From the NCBI GenBank assembly GCA_963965975.1, contig OZ014411.1, positions 64,501-128,500 of the forward strand: a DNA stretch of 64,000 nucleotides, written 5' to 3'. This DNA comes from Xestospongia bergquistia (taxonomy: Eukaryota > Porifera > Demospongiae > Haplosclerida > Petrosiidae). Positions 11,025 to 22,025 of this stretch are shown here, one piece after another. Made by a program: the position numbers and the translations under genes. The first letter of the stretch is position 1. Each line of letters opens with the position of its first letter. The notes under the pieces are model-generated. The model made no database searches, was not told the origin of the DNA, and was given only the letters and a program-made list of their open reading frames with translations.

Positions 11025-11217
11025 AGAGCTTGGAAGAAGAAGATACACCGAAGAAGACACCAAGAAAATCTTGAACTTCTTCAAAAATTACATACAAAAA
11101 TCAGAAACCAAGCCACCATTGGGTATCTGCAGGCAATTTCTTGGGAGTAACCAATTGTCATCAACAAGGACTCCCAAACAAATACAGGACAAGGTGTATA
11201 ACCTACAAAAGAAATAA
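11025..11217 (+). pseudogene. Type D SET-YR C-terminal exon
   Basis: Open frame RRRYTEEDTKKILNFFKNYI, then KPPLGICRQFLGSNQL, then TPKQIQDKVYNLQKK and a TAA at 11215-11217. This is the cleanest instance of the SANT-like C-terminal motif in the window. No SET or recombinase precedes it; it sits between the E-type remnant and its own GGCCATA array, as expected if a second element joined the first and lost its 5' part. From 11218 to 11650 there is no gene. Confidence 0.65.
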
Positions 11218-11654
11218 AAATAAGTTTAACATTTAGTTATCATCAATAACTATATAATAAACAGTAGTCATTTATCCAAATACTATAATCATTAATTGTA
11301 TTGTACAGTGTCATCACATCAAGCCAACAATTATATTAAAAATTACAGTTCTAACATCTACCCAAACTTTAAAAAGAAACAATAAACAAAACTATAAATT
11401 GTGAGGCCCCATATTGTAAAAATTGATCTAAAGCTGTAAAAATGGATAAAACAAAGGAGGCCACATTTTTAAAAAATTAGATTAATGTCTTGACATAAAG
11501 CAAATCATGGGTAAAAGAGAGTTTTTGGGCAATAAAGCACAATAATTTAATTGCAAGTCACATAAACAGTGAGAAAGGGAAACATTAAGGCTACATTTTT
11601 CAAAATAGGCAACAGGCAATAAAGACAAGGGGAGGGAGGGCCATGTCATAGCCA

Positions 11655-11799
11655 CATTTTTCAAAAAGCCGGCCCTGGGCCATTAGGACCGTAAAGGCCA
11701 TAAATTTTTGCCTCAGGACGTAAATGTGGCCCTAAAACACCCAAAAGGACATAAAAAAGGCCATACCCAAAGGGCTAAACCCTAAACCCTAAACCCTAA
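11655..11799. repeat. GGCCATA-type array ending in (TAAACCC)3
   Basis: GGGCCATTAGGACCGTAAAGGCCATAA... and further GGAC(G/A)TAA, GTGGCCCT, AGGACATAA and AGGCCATA heptamers lead into three exact TAAACCC units at 11776-11796. Right after them begins the 5' region of element B, shared with 26334 onward. The junction therefore sits at TAAACCC. Confidence 0.75.
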
Positions 11800-12524
11800 G
11801 CCATACCCAGTGGTACCATTTTTGGATTCGAGAGCCGCTTCGTTACATTGCAGGGTGGTTTTGGATGTGAGGGACATACAGGGACATATTCAGTTTTTCC
11901 TGTTATTGACGATAACTAAGAAGCGAAAGCTTGGATTCATGTGGTACCACTGGGGTTTGCTACCCTGACTTGTAAGGTTTCCAACAATATGCATAAGTTG
12001 GCACTTTTGTAGTGTACCTTCTATGGGCTAGTAACGGAGTTTGACCGCCATTTTCTTGCTTCAGGTATGACTTTTCCATAATTAAAAATCACCAAAAATT
12101 TTGTCGTAACATCAGCTATCTGTTAGTGTGCTTTGTTATTGATTAGGACCCCTTTTTAATATATTTTTAAAATTGTTGGAAAAAGTAGGTAATATTTGGG
12201 CTGTGGGGTTTCACGTTCTACTCTAGGGATCTGCATGGGAGTAGTGGGGTTTGAAAGCACAAAGGAGGGGCTATCTACTGATATACAGAAACATCTATAT
12301 ATATATATATATAAAGCCCTTATTTTTTTTTAATTTTAAAAACGTTTTGAGTTTAAAAATTTTTTAAAAATTTATTTTTCATAACTTTGAAGGCCTGTAA
12401 CTATCGATTGGGAGGGGCTAACACACCCCTTCGTCACATTTTTAATATTTTTATTAACTTTTGTCTTCTTTAGTTTTGGAGTTATTAGCCTTAAGGTGGA
12501 ATTCATTAACTTATGAATATATTC
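11800..12524 (+). promoter_or_regulatory. Conserved 5' noncoding region of SET-YR element B
   Basis: About 725 bp, highly similar to 26334-27078. It starts with CCATACCCAGTGGTACCA and includes two GGGACATA heptamers at 11871 and 11881, the spelling used in the 3' array of B (16145-16440) and not that of the preceding E/D array. A TA microsatellite lies near 12295-12313. Because it precedes the start exon in both copies, it probably holds the element's 5' end and promoter; no specific promoter motif is claimed. Confidence 0.55.
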
Positions 12525-12688
12525 ATGAGTGGACACTCCCCTGGGAAATGTGTGACTTCTGATGACGTAACTTTCGATGCTTGTCATCCTGACAAAAGAC
12601 CTGAAGACCTATGTGGGAGGGCCGGTCAAGTACATAGGGTTTCGACAAAAGTCTATCCTGTCATATTATACAACTACACAAGAACATT
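12525..12688 (+). CDS. Start exon of the SET-YR element B gene
   Basis: ATG at 12525 opens MSGHSPGKCVTSDDVTFDACH followed by PDKRPEDLCGRAGQVHR and STKVYPVI, up to a GTAAGT donor at 12689. The second copy at 27079 keeps this reading almost residue for residue, supporting a real coding exon. The family of this N-terminus is unknown; several Cys and His residues (KC, ACH, LC, VH) could bind metal. Confidence 0.55.
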
Positions 12689-12734
12689 GTAAGTAGTCTC
12701 TCTAACATGTACATTTTGATTTTTTTAACAAATT

Positions 12735-13113
12735 ACAGCTTCTCTCCCGTCTCCACCGATAGACTGTAAGTGCAGTATTTTGACACTTTCTAATAGCCAA
12801 TATAGAACTCACAAGTTTTGAAGAAGGTATGCAATGTTTACTTCTATGTACTAACTCACATGGTCCAGGACCAGACATCCAAGAAATCAGCTCAGATGAA
12901 TTAGGTTTCCATTTACCAACTTGCATTTAACTCAAGACATACAGGTTACTCTGCTGACTCTGAGACATCATCTGATGAGTCACTGCCAGTTGAAGAAACA
13001 AGTAAGATCAAAGAAATAGTTTCTTTAACAGAGTATAATGCATCTAAACCTTCAACCTACAATACTTTCTAGCATCAGACGACAACCTGAGAAGATCCAC
13101 TAGAGTCAGGTTA
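12735..13113 (+). CDS. Acidic linker exons of SET-YR element B
   Basis: Small pieces between GT/AG borders: a short Ser/Pro piece near 12737-12768, GPGPDIQEISSDEL near 12863-12905, YSADSETSSDESLPVEETS near 12949-13003, and SDDNLRRSTRVR near 13076-13110. Composition and position match the acidic micro-exons of element A. Exon choices are provisional. Confidence 0.4.
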
Positions 13114-13281
13114 CCAATTTAATTGCACTTCATAATATGAATGCATGATTAGGCACATAATATCACCCAAGGAATATGTTATTACATACCTGGACAGAAA
13201 CATTGAGGCGAACCTGGAGATAAGATTTCTCCCCGCATGAGATATGTGCATGGTAGTAATTTCATGAATTTGTTTCTTTAG

Positions 13282-13776
13282 GAAGATCCGTCTTTGCAAA
13301 GGAGCCAATCAAGTCAGGAAATTATATAACAGAGTACAGGACCGTGAGTGTCTTAAAAGAGAGACAGTACAGAGTTTGAGAGAGAGAATACCTCCAAAAT
13401 GAGGAAAAGACAGCGGCCATCGAGGTCAAAATCGACGGTCACCGTCACTTTTTAGATGCCACCAGACGATTGGAGCAATATTAATCACTCGATTAATCCA
13501 AACATACAACCGTTCCCTACTGTGTTTGTACACGGAAAATATAGATTTGGGTTCTTGGCCATGCCAGACGATTGGAGCAATATGGCGCCTATATTAATCA
13601 CTCGATTAATCCAAACATACAACCGTTCCCTACTGTGTTTGTGTGCAGAAAATATAGATTTGGGTAATTGCCCATGCGTGACATAAGTCCCGGGGAGGAA
13701 TTGACCTGGGATTACAATACTAGAGATCCCAAATGGCCTTGGTTGAGCGGTCTTGATCCTCCCAAGGCCAAAAAAG
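13282..13776 (+). CDS. SET domain (KMT5A-like) of SET-YR element B, with internal duplication
   Basis: Exons 13282-13343 (GRSVFAKEPIKSGNYITEYR) and about 13374-13776. The latter encodes IEVKIDGHRHFLDATRRLEQ, INHSINPNIQPFPTVFVHGK, YRFGFLAM, RDISPGEELTWDYNTRDPKW and PWL. These match the IDATR, NHS, GEEL-x2-DY and PWL landmarks of KMT5A. About 105 bp (CCAGACGATTGGAGCAATAT ... GATTTGGGT) is repeated in tandem at about 13457-13557 and 13563-13665, duplicating the NHS-containing segment and disrupting the frame. The original domain therefore looks inactivated in this copy by a recent slippage event. Confidence 0.75.
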
Positions 13777-14123
13777 GTAAGTGTATATTTGTAAGTGGAT
13801 GCTTTTCATTTTTCCCAATACAACAAACAGCATCCCGATCCCCCCCAATGAGTAAGTGTACAGTATTCTTAACTGGCACTTTCATAACTTCCTTTATCCT
13901 CTCTCTCACCTCCACCGTCTCCATCCCGTAAGTCTAGAGTATTGTAATTTGACAGTTTTGCAACATGCTTTAGGATCTCACTCTTTACCGAAAGCTATGT
14001 CAAGTAAGTCTAGCATGTTTTTGTTTGGCACTTTTCCCACTTCCATTAGGAACAACTCCAAAAGTCAAGACATCTAAGAGTAAGGTTCATTAGATGGTCA
14101 ACAATAACATCATGCCATTACAG
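13777..14123 (+). other. Intron-rich linker between SET and finger, element B
   Basis: No long frame. Several GTAAGT-like donors recur (13777, 13853, 13928, 14003) with short Thr/Ser-rich pieces between them, a pattern like the micro-exons of element A. Assignments are weak. Confidence 0.3.
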
Positions 14124-14374
14124 CCAACTACGAGACATATAGAAAACCTTATTTCTGCCCTGTGGACGGCTGCAGAAATACCAAGGCAATTAAGAAATTG
14201 TCCAACCACCTTGTAGCCATCCACAGGGTCTCTGACGTTACAGCAAGGAAAGAGCTGCTCCACAAGGCAAAAGTCACTGGGCCACAGCCCCATGGCAGAC
14301 ACCAAATTACCATAACACAAGCTCTCTCCACAGCGTCGTCGTCATCTGCAACGATGCATCTCGTAATCCCACAA
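14124..14374 (+). CDS. C2H2-like finger exon of SET-YR element B
   Basis: Acceptor at 14121-14123, donor GTAAGT at 14375. The exon reads ANYETYRKPYFCPVDGCRN, then KKLSNHLVAIHRVSD, giving C-x4-C-x11-H-x4-H with the LSNH signature, then a basic stretch (ARKELLHKAKV) and a Ser/Thr tail. It lines up with the finger of copies A and G, at the same place before the recombinase. Confidence 0.75.
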
Positions 14375-14485
14375 GTAAGTACCTAACACACCACATTATA
14401 CAAGTGTACACTAGAGTACTCACTACAGAACACAACAGCATACTGCATGCTACAGCGCACTAGATATCTTTCCAATAAAACGTAG

Positions 14486-15547
14486 GGTCCAAAAAAAGAG
14501 GTTCAACACGGCATTTTGCTAAATATAGTGAAACCCATCCAGAGCTTGCAAAGTTCTACTCCAATCTTGTCTGTTTTGATGGGGGGTCCAGGCCCACCAA
14601 AGAAGTAAAGCAAATTGTTGCAGATATATCTAAAGTATTAGCCTTTCGCCAGCAGGGACCACTCCGGTGGTCCCTGCTTACTGACATCAACCATATCAAG
14701 GCGTATGTAGACACTCTGCTTACCAATGACATCGGGCCCGACGGAGTGTCTACTAAAATTGACCACATCATCATGGGCCTTAACTATCTCTCTCGACTAA
14801 AGTATATAACGTACCCTCAAAGTACCATCTCTCGGTTGAAGGAGTGACAGACCTCCTTCACACGGGCCAAGTTCATAATGGACCATGCCAGGGCGCTCAA
14901 AACACTGGCCTCTGACACACTAGATACTGCAAGAGCTTTTTTTGAAAGCGAACACCTAAATCACTTTCTGTCACATATGGAAACCTCACTGTCTCCCAGT
15001 TCGAGTGAAACAGACGTAAACCATCTTGTCACAGTTCTCTTCTGCTCCCCGACATACTCAAACCTCCAGCGTCCGGGTGCCGTCATCAATATGACGATGC
15101 CCGAGGCAACAGCTGCAACACCTAGAGAAGATGGCCATTTCATCTACAGTTCAGCAGACCATAAAACAGGGAATGTGTATGGTCCAGCCCACATGGTCTT
15201 GAACCCCCAGACTGCCAATCTTTTTTCCATATGTCTCTCAGACGTAAGACCAACAATCATCACATCATCTGATAAAGCCCTGGTCACGTACAATGGTTCA
15301 CCATTGACCCATTACAGGCATTTCATCAGATCACTCTGCACAAAGTTCCACCTACAGATGCTACCTAATCTCACCACCATGCGAAAGGCAGGAGCAATTG
15401 CTGCTGTGAGTGACTTACCACCATCCGAAATGGAGGTGGTAAGTCACCACATGTCCCATTCGAGCTCCACATCGGAGCGGTTCTATAGAGAAAGAAATTG
15501 AACCACTGAGGCGCAGCAGGCATTCAAGGCAATTTCTGCCATAACAA
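14486..15547 (+). CDS. Tyrosine recombinase of SET-YR element B
   Basis: One exon from the acceptor at 14485 to a GTGAGG donor at 15548. The N-terminal half (about 14500-14870) has FYSNLVCFDGGSRP and KIDHIIMGLNYLSRLKYI, matching the core-binding part of A. One in-frame stop follows (RLKE then TGA at about 14846). The frame then runs open from 14878 to 15501 with NLQRPGAVINM (Arg I), DHKTGNVYGPAHMVL (Lys), TTMRKAGAIAAVS (Arg II), and SHHMSHSSSTSERFYRER (His and the Tyr nucleophile). A stop (TGA, 15499-15501) follows the Tyr. The catalytic residues are present but the gene is interrupted at least twice, so this copy is probably inactive though young. Confidence 0.8.
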
Positions 15548-15594
15548 GTGAGGTCTTGATGCATCTACATTGAATTAAAGTCTTATGTTTTTAG

Positions 15595-15802
15595 CTAACC
15601 CAAGACCAAAGCCACAACTGGCTAGAGGCTTTAGCCTTGAAGTCCTCGACTTGATGAGGAGAAGCTTAAAACGTTTATAAACACCCCTAAGACGGCTCCA
15701 CTCTCAGTTTGCCGACAATTTCTCAAAAAACACAACATCACTGACAGGACAGCTAAACAGCTGCAAGATAAACTGAAGTCTATGCATAAAAGTAAGAACT
15801 AG
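15595..15802 (+). CDS. C-terminal SANT-like exon of SET-YR element B
   Basis: Begins at an acceptor with ANPRPKPQLARGFSLEVLDLM, then shifts frame near 15655 and continues as EKLKTFINTPKTAPLSVCRQF, LKKHNI and AKQLQDKLKSMHKSKN with a TAG at 15800-15802. The motif (F-I, PLSVCRQFL, KQLQDKL) is that of the family C-terminus. One frameshift is present. Confidence 0.65.
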
Positions 15803-15984
15803 GACAGGTCTTTTTTTGTCTGTATATTTTCATTTATCATTATATACTTTAATCACAATTTATCAAACGTATATTGTCTGTATACCATCACTTATATAAT
15901 CCAATCTTGTAAATATATATTTTAATCACCATTTATCATTATATACTTTTATTTATCATTTTATATTTTAATCACCATTTATCA

Positions 15985-16024
<40 letters not shown>
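15803..16024. repeat. AT-rich spacer and TA microsatellite
   Basis: Short repeats of the type TTTATCATTATATACTTT, then a TA run at about 15987-16024. No gene. Confidence 0.7.
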
Positions 16025-16027
<3 letters not shown>

Positions 16028-16463
16028 TTATAAAGTCTAAGTACATGAGACCAAGTCTAGGTACATGAGACCAAGTGTAAGTACATGATACTAGTATAAG
16101 TACATGAGACAACAACACTGTCACTATAATTACCCATAAAAATAAAGGGACATATGTCCTGAGGGACATCAGAGCAAGTATAAGTACATGAGACTAAGTA
16201 TAAGTACATGACACTAAGTATATATAAGTACATGAGACTAAATAAAGGGATATATGTCCCTGAGGGACATAACTTTGAAGGCTCACAACACCAAACAACA
16301 ACAACAAACAACTCCAAATGTACAAGTATGATAAACGACAAAGTTCAAAATTTTGTGAGGGACATATGTCCCTCACAAAAATTTTCAGAGACATAATATA
16401 TCCCTCCAAACACCAAAGGGACATATCCAGAGACATAAAATCAGGCGTAAACCTTAAACCCTA
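16025..16463. repeat. 3' array of element B: ~20-bp tandem repeat plus GGGACATA palindromes
   Basis: Eight or so units like AGTATAAGTACATGAGACT fill 16033-16245, broken by GGGACATATGTCCTGAGGGACAT-type palindromes at about 16148, 16246 and 16359 and by single heptamers at 16368 and 16420. The array ends TAAACCTTAAACCC at about 16448-16461. The heptamer spelling equals that in the 5' region of B. Confidence 0.75.
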
Positions 16464-16694
16464 TTGTGAGTCAAGTATATGAACAACTTATGCCAAATAT
16501 GCAGAGGTAGGATCTAGACAGAGTCTCCTAGAAAGTTCTCAAGGAAATGACATACACATGAACTGTGAAGTCAAAAGTATTGTGGGTCAAGTGCATGAGT
16601 TTTTGACTTTGCTGGAACTTCCCGCAATGGACATTTCAATTTTGTGTAAAAGAAGAGACGGTTGGTGACTACTCACACAGTTCCAAAAGCTGAG
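16464..16694. other. Flank between element B and the Crypton-like gene
   Basis: No gene. A piece resembling 29600-29700 begins before the ATG at 16695, so it is probably the 5' untranslated part of the Crypton-like element. Confidence 0.4.
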
Positions 16695-17916
16695 ATGGCT
16701 GAAATCTCAAGTGTTATAAGTGAACTTGTACTGCTAAGAAAAGAGAAGCAAATAGCATCTAACACAAACAAACGTTTGATGGTAGAAATAGGTGGTGCTG
16801 AGGCCTACATTATGAGCATTGTCAAAAATTTGAGATGACAAAGGATGAGTTTGTCAACAATATAAGGAAAAAAAAGGACAATCAAGGTCACTAGAAAGTT
16901 TACCAGATGCAACTGACATGGAAGCTACTCAGTCCTCACAATACCAACAGTGTGAATCATTTACTGAGAATTCATCAAAAAAGTGAAGACTCACCAATGA
17001 AATCGGTTGAAATGAAGAAATCTAAGAGGAGCAGAAAGAGACTTCTCTTAGATTCCTGGATGTCTGAGGAGATAACAGACGAGATCAAGAAATTGAGAGT
17101 TTTATGAATGTCCCTTCAATGATGAATGTCGAGGGGCTCCCCTGACACCTACAACAGTAAGGAAAATCGTCCAACACATCCAAAGTAAGACAAATGTTGT
17201 TGAGTGGATCTGCTAATTAATGTGTCATTTTTATTTTATAGTGTTCCATGATTATTGTGTAGAAGGAATGGCCACAACACTAGTATCAGTGCTGTCTTGG
17301 ATTGCAGTCTTCTCAACGATTGCTTTAAATTCCTTAAAGGTGATCGAGAATCATCTCCAGGAACATTGTCCTGTTATGGTGAAAGCCTTCTACAAGCAGT
17401 GAGGTATCTCTCAAAGGAGAAAGACTTGCTAGGTGTCCCCCAAGCACAGGTGTTAAGGACGTACTTTAAGCCAATCCCAAAAAGAGCCAGAAGTACATGA
17501 GAAAAGTCATGGAAAGATGAAAGGCCACTGGCTATCTTGGTAGACATTTTTTATGATGATGATGCATCACATATACACTTGTTGTTGTAAAGTCCATTTA
17601 GTGACACTGTTATAATTTTGTAGGGAGGAAATATTGGATGTTGTCAGACAGGTTCATCAAGATTATTGCTCTTCTAAATCATGGAATTGTGTTACAACAT
17701 GTAGAACTCTGCTCCTTCTTGTCTTTTACACAGACATCCCTCCTCGGAGAGGGAAAAAATATCGAGAATTAAAGTACAAATGCCACAAAAAGAAAATCTC
17801 TGGACCATTGGTCACCTCACCCAATGTTATCCACTATTCAGAATATGAGGGGAACCCTACGTTATACCTGACAGGATACAAGACAGCAAGTTTTGCAGGA
17901 TCACAACTCATGAAGT
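16695..17916 (+). mobile_element. Crypton-like tyrosine recombinase element, 5' part
   Basis: A different recombinase lineage from the SET-YR family. ATG at 16695 reads MAEISSVISELVLLRKEKQI. Frames then break up (16840-17110), with coding-like pieces such as FYECPFNDECRGAPLTPTTV near 17101-17160. From 17626 to 17916 an exon encodes the first half of the catalytic domain: VVRQVHQDYCSSKSWNCVTT, LLLLVFYTDIPPRRGKKYRE (Arg I in PPRRGK), and NPTLYLTGYKTASFAG (Lys box). It is cut at 17916 by a Gypsy element and resumes at 22026. Several frameshifts show it was already decayed. No SET or finger is seen. Confidence 0.65.
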
Positions 17917-18143
17917 TGTGATATCCTCTCAACTCTTTTCAACTCTTTAACACTTAGGTTTTGTTTGTAATTATGTTAGTTAGTATCTCTACTGTAAATT
18001 GGTGCTAATTGTGTTAATAGTTTTGTCACTTAGCTCTTTTGTTTATTGTTATTGATTTTGTATAAATAGGATTTAGTTTTTACTTGTACTAGAGTTTTCC
18101 ATTCTATCCATTAAAATTATTTCAATTTAACTTAAATACCACA
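17917..18143 (+). repeat. 5' LTR of the Gypsy element
   Basis: Starts TGTGATATCC, ends ATACCACA, with TG...CA ends. TGTATAAATAGG near 18060 is a plausible TATA element. Confidence 0.93.
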
Positions 18144-21100
18144 ATTGGCGACGAGAGTGGTGGATTTTCGCTAATATCATGGCAACTTCACAGTTCGGAA
18201 CTCTCAAAGAATTTAACTCAAATGAGGGATCAATCACCTCATATCTGGAACGTGTTGACCTTTACTTTACTGCAAACTCTGTTCCAGGGGACAAGCAAGT
18301 TCCCATTCTTCTGACCTGTATTGGTACATCTACGTATACCCTTCTCAGTGATCTTCTTGCTCCATCTCTGCCCAGCACCAAGTCACTGGCCGAGATCTCA
18401 GATGTTCTACGGAAGCATTTTGAACCAAAGAGAGCCATCATAGCTGAACGGTATCACTTTCACAAACGTAATCAAGCTGTGGGGGAATCTATTGCTGATT
18501 ATGACGCTGCTCTATGCAAGCTAGCGACTAACTGTAAATTCGGGGACTACCTAGAGGATGCTCTTCGTGACCGATTCGTATGTGGGCTGAGTAACGAAGC
18601 GATACAACGATGGTTACTTTCCGAGCCTGACCTAACTCTCACCAAAGCGATGGAACTAGCGCAAGGTATGGAAGCCGCTGAACGTAACTCCAAATCCCTT
18701 AAAGGTACCGAGTTCGCCGTTAGAAAACTTCGTGGCAAACCTCCGCCTCGACCTAAGACGCAACAACCGTGTTACCGATGTGGGAAGTCAAATCACTCAC
18801 CTATGGATTGTAAATTCAAGGACGTTGAATGTCATTCATGTGGAAAGAAAGGCCATATTGCCCCAGTTTGCCGAACTAAACATCAGAAACGGACCAACGC
18901 AGCCACTGGACGAATTAAGAAACCTTTCACAGCCAATGTTGTGAATGAGGACAGCATCGACGCTACCGACTCCGATAGTGATGAACACTATTTATTTAAG
19001 CTGCGTGAATCATCCTCCCATCCAATGGAAGTAACCGTGACCGTCGAAGACAAACCACTTGTTATGGAGGTAGACACCAGCGCCGCCGTATCTATCATCT
19101 CAGAAGCAACTCGAACGAAATTATTTCCACATCTGAAATTACATAAGTCCAAGGTTGTCCTGAAGACATACACGGACGAACCTATACAAGTTAAGGGACA
19201 AATTAATGTACTTTCCTGTCCCATTTGCAATTAAAGGTGCTGTAGGAAAGGAACTGGATCGACTGGAACAACAAGGAATAATCAGGAAGGTCGACCACAG
19301 TGACTGGGCTGCACCTATTGTTGTAGTGCCTAAGAAAGATGGAAGGTTCCGCCTGTGTGGTGACTACAAGGTCACAATAAACCAAGCTCTCACAGTAGAC
19401 CAGTACCCACTTCCCAAGCCTGAAGATTTGTTTGCTACATTAGCAAATGGAAAACATTTTACCAAGTTAGATCTTTCACAAGCCTACTTACAGCTAGCAC
19501 TGGCGGAAGATTCTATGAAGTATGTCACAATAAACACACACCAAGGTCTATACCAATTCACTAGATTGCCATTTGGAATTGCATCAGCACCTGCTATTTT
19601 TCAGAGGCTCATGGATAAGATCCTACACGGACTGCCAGGAGTCATTTGTTATATTGATGACATATTAATAACAGGAAAAGATGATGAAGAACATCTTCGA
19701 CATTTAGCAGCTGTGCTAAACAGATTAGAAGAGCACAATTTCAGACTTAAGAAGGACAAATGTCACTTCCTTATACCCTCTGTCGAGTATCTTGGATATC
19801 AAATCGATCAAGAAGGAATTCATGCAGTACCTAGCAAAGTGGAAGCCATCACCAACGCTCCACCACCTACTAACATCCAAGAACTTCGGTCATTTCTTGG
19901 CTTACTCAATTACTACGGAAAATTTATTCGAAATCTCTCAAGTATTTTACACCCACTCAACGGTCTGCTTCGTGCAAATCAAAAGTGGAAATGGACTGAT
20001 GAATGCACAAAAGCATTTAAAGAAGCCAAAAGACAATTAGTTTCTGCCAATGTATTGACCCATTACAACCCCACTCTACCCATCAATCTTGCAGCTGATG
20101 CCTCTGCCTATGGAATAGGAGCTGTAATTTCTCATGTCCTGCCAGATGGATCAGAAAAACCAATTTCCTTTGCCTCACGCACACTAACTAGTGCAGAGAA
20201 AAACTATTCACAGCTTGAAAAAGAAGCTCTCTCTTTGATTTTTGGAGTTCGTAAATTCCACCAATATCTTTACGGAAGAAAATTTACCCTCATAACTGAC
20301 CACAAACCCCTCACTGCAATTTTTGGCTCAAAGAAAGGAATTCCTTCTTTAGCTGCTGCTCGTTTACAGCGATGGGGACTTCTTTTGTCAGGTTATGATT
20401 ACAATATTTGTTTTAAACCTACAGAAAACCATAGCAATGCTGATGGACTGTCAAGACTTCCACTACATGACCAAGAAGCAGTCGGTGAAACGAAAACAGT
20501 TACCATCTTCAATCTTTCTCAAATTCAAGCCTTACCAGTCACCTGTAATCAAGTTCAGGTTGCCACTAGGCGTGATCCCATTCTTAGCAAGATTGTTGAT
20601 TATGTGAGGAGGGGATGGCCAAAGCAAGTACCAGATAACATTCGACCATATCAATCAAAACAAGAAGAAATTACTATTGAAAGTGGATGCCTACTATGGG
20701 GTATTCGTGTCATTATTCCAAAAAGAGTCACTAGAATGAAAGCTATAGCTAGAAGCTACATGTGGTGGTTGGGAATTGACAAGGATATTGAGAATTTAGC
20801 AAAGTCATGTCTTCCTTGCCTTGAAAACAAATCACAACCAGCTGCTGCACCTTTACACCCGTGGATCTGGCCTACCACACCATGGAAAAGAATTCACATC
20901 GATTTTGCAGGTCCTTTCCTGGACAAAATGTTCCTGGTAGTGGTGGATGCGCACTCTAAATGGCCAGAAGTAATTCAAATGCCTTCAACAACCTCTTTCA
21001 AAACTATTGAAGCACTCAGGAATCTCTTTGCAAAGTACGGTCTCCCAGAACAATTAGTATCAGACAATGGACCACAGTTCACCTCTGAAGAATTTGCCGA

Positions 21101-21798
21101 GTTTATGAAAGTTAATGGAATTAAGCATATTCGTAGTGCTCCATATCACCCCTCTACAAACGGGTTGGCAGAAAGGTTTGTTCAAACTTTCAAGAGAGCC
21201 ATGAAGATTAGTGCTCAAGATGAACCAAATCTCAGTACTCGATTATCACAGTTCTTACTTGGATATCGATCAACACCACATGCTACCACTAATGTTTCAC
21301 CTGGAGAATTATTTCTACAACGGAAGCTTCGTACGTGTTTTGATCTATTGAAACCTAACATTGAATCTGTCGTAAACACAAAACAGAGCAACCAGAAAAC
21401 TCATCATGATAAGCATGTCAAGCAGCGACACTTTTCAAAAGGGCAACTTGTGATGGTCAAGGACTTTATTCTCAAGAAATGGATACCTGGAAAAATAGTG
21501 AACACTACTGGACCACTGTCTTATTCAATTCAGATTGAAAATGGAAGGATAATTCGCCGTCATGTTGATCACATCAAATCTCGTTCGTTGATTACTGTCA
21601 AATCTCCTTCAGAACTTTATACCAATGATACTATGGAGTTTGATTTGTTTCCAACACCAAGTACTGATCATTTTGAACCTACACCTACACCAGTCGTTCA
21701 ACAAGAACCTGTTCGAGAACGTCACTACCCATTAAGGTCAAGTCGACATCCTCCTTCACGATATCAACCAGGACTGTCGCACTTAACAGGGGAGGAAA

Positions 21799-22025
21799 TG
21801 TGATATCCTCTCAACTCTTTTCAACTCTTTAACACTTAGGTTTTGTTTGTAATTATGTTAGTTAGTATCTCTACTGTAAATTGGTGCTAATTGTGTTAAT
21901 AGTTTTGTCACTTAGCTCTTTTGTTTATTGTTATTGATTTTGTATAAATAGGATTTAGTTTTTACTTGTACTAGAGTTTTCCATTCTATCCCTTAAAATT
22001 ATTTCAATTTAACTTAAATACCACA
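21799..22025 (+). repeat. 3' LTR of the Gypsy element
   Basis: Same 227 bp as the 5' LTR apart from one base near the end (CTATCC then A or C). It is preceded by the purine tract AGGGGAGGAAA. Confidence 0.93.

Larger units (their letters stand above)
17917..22025 (+). mobile_element. Gypsy/Ty3 LTR retrotransposon, young, nearly whole
   Basis: Bounded by two 227-bp LTRs that differ at one base, and by a 5-bp target duplication GAAGT (17912-17916 and 22026-22030). Parts in order: primer-binding region just after the 5' LTR (ATTGGCGACGAG), gag from about 18179, two zinc knuckles (CYRCGK..., CHSCGKK...) at about 18.77-18.87 kb, a protease segment near 19.07 kb, reverse transcriptase at about 19.2-20.0 kb (YIDD box), RNase H at about 20.1-20.5 kb, integrase at about 20.8-21.4 kb, a GPY/F-like tail near 21.5 kb, and a purine tract before the 3' LTR. 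It looks nearly whole with about one break. LTR identity says the insertion is recent. It sits inside the Crypton-like gene, so it is younger than that element. Confidence 0.93.

Noticed and set aside
11776-11800. (TAAACCC)3 as a telomere remnant
   Set aside because: The heptamer is the plant-type telomere unit, animals use TTAGGG, and only one to three units occur, each at an element border. A junction motif fits better.
15972-16436. Overlapping minus-strand frames of 65-94 residues with a membrane-like look
   Set aside because: They are read from the TACATGAGAC tandem repeat and palindromes, with no independent support.
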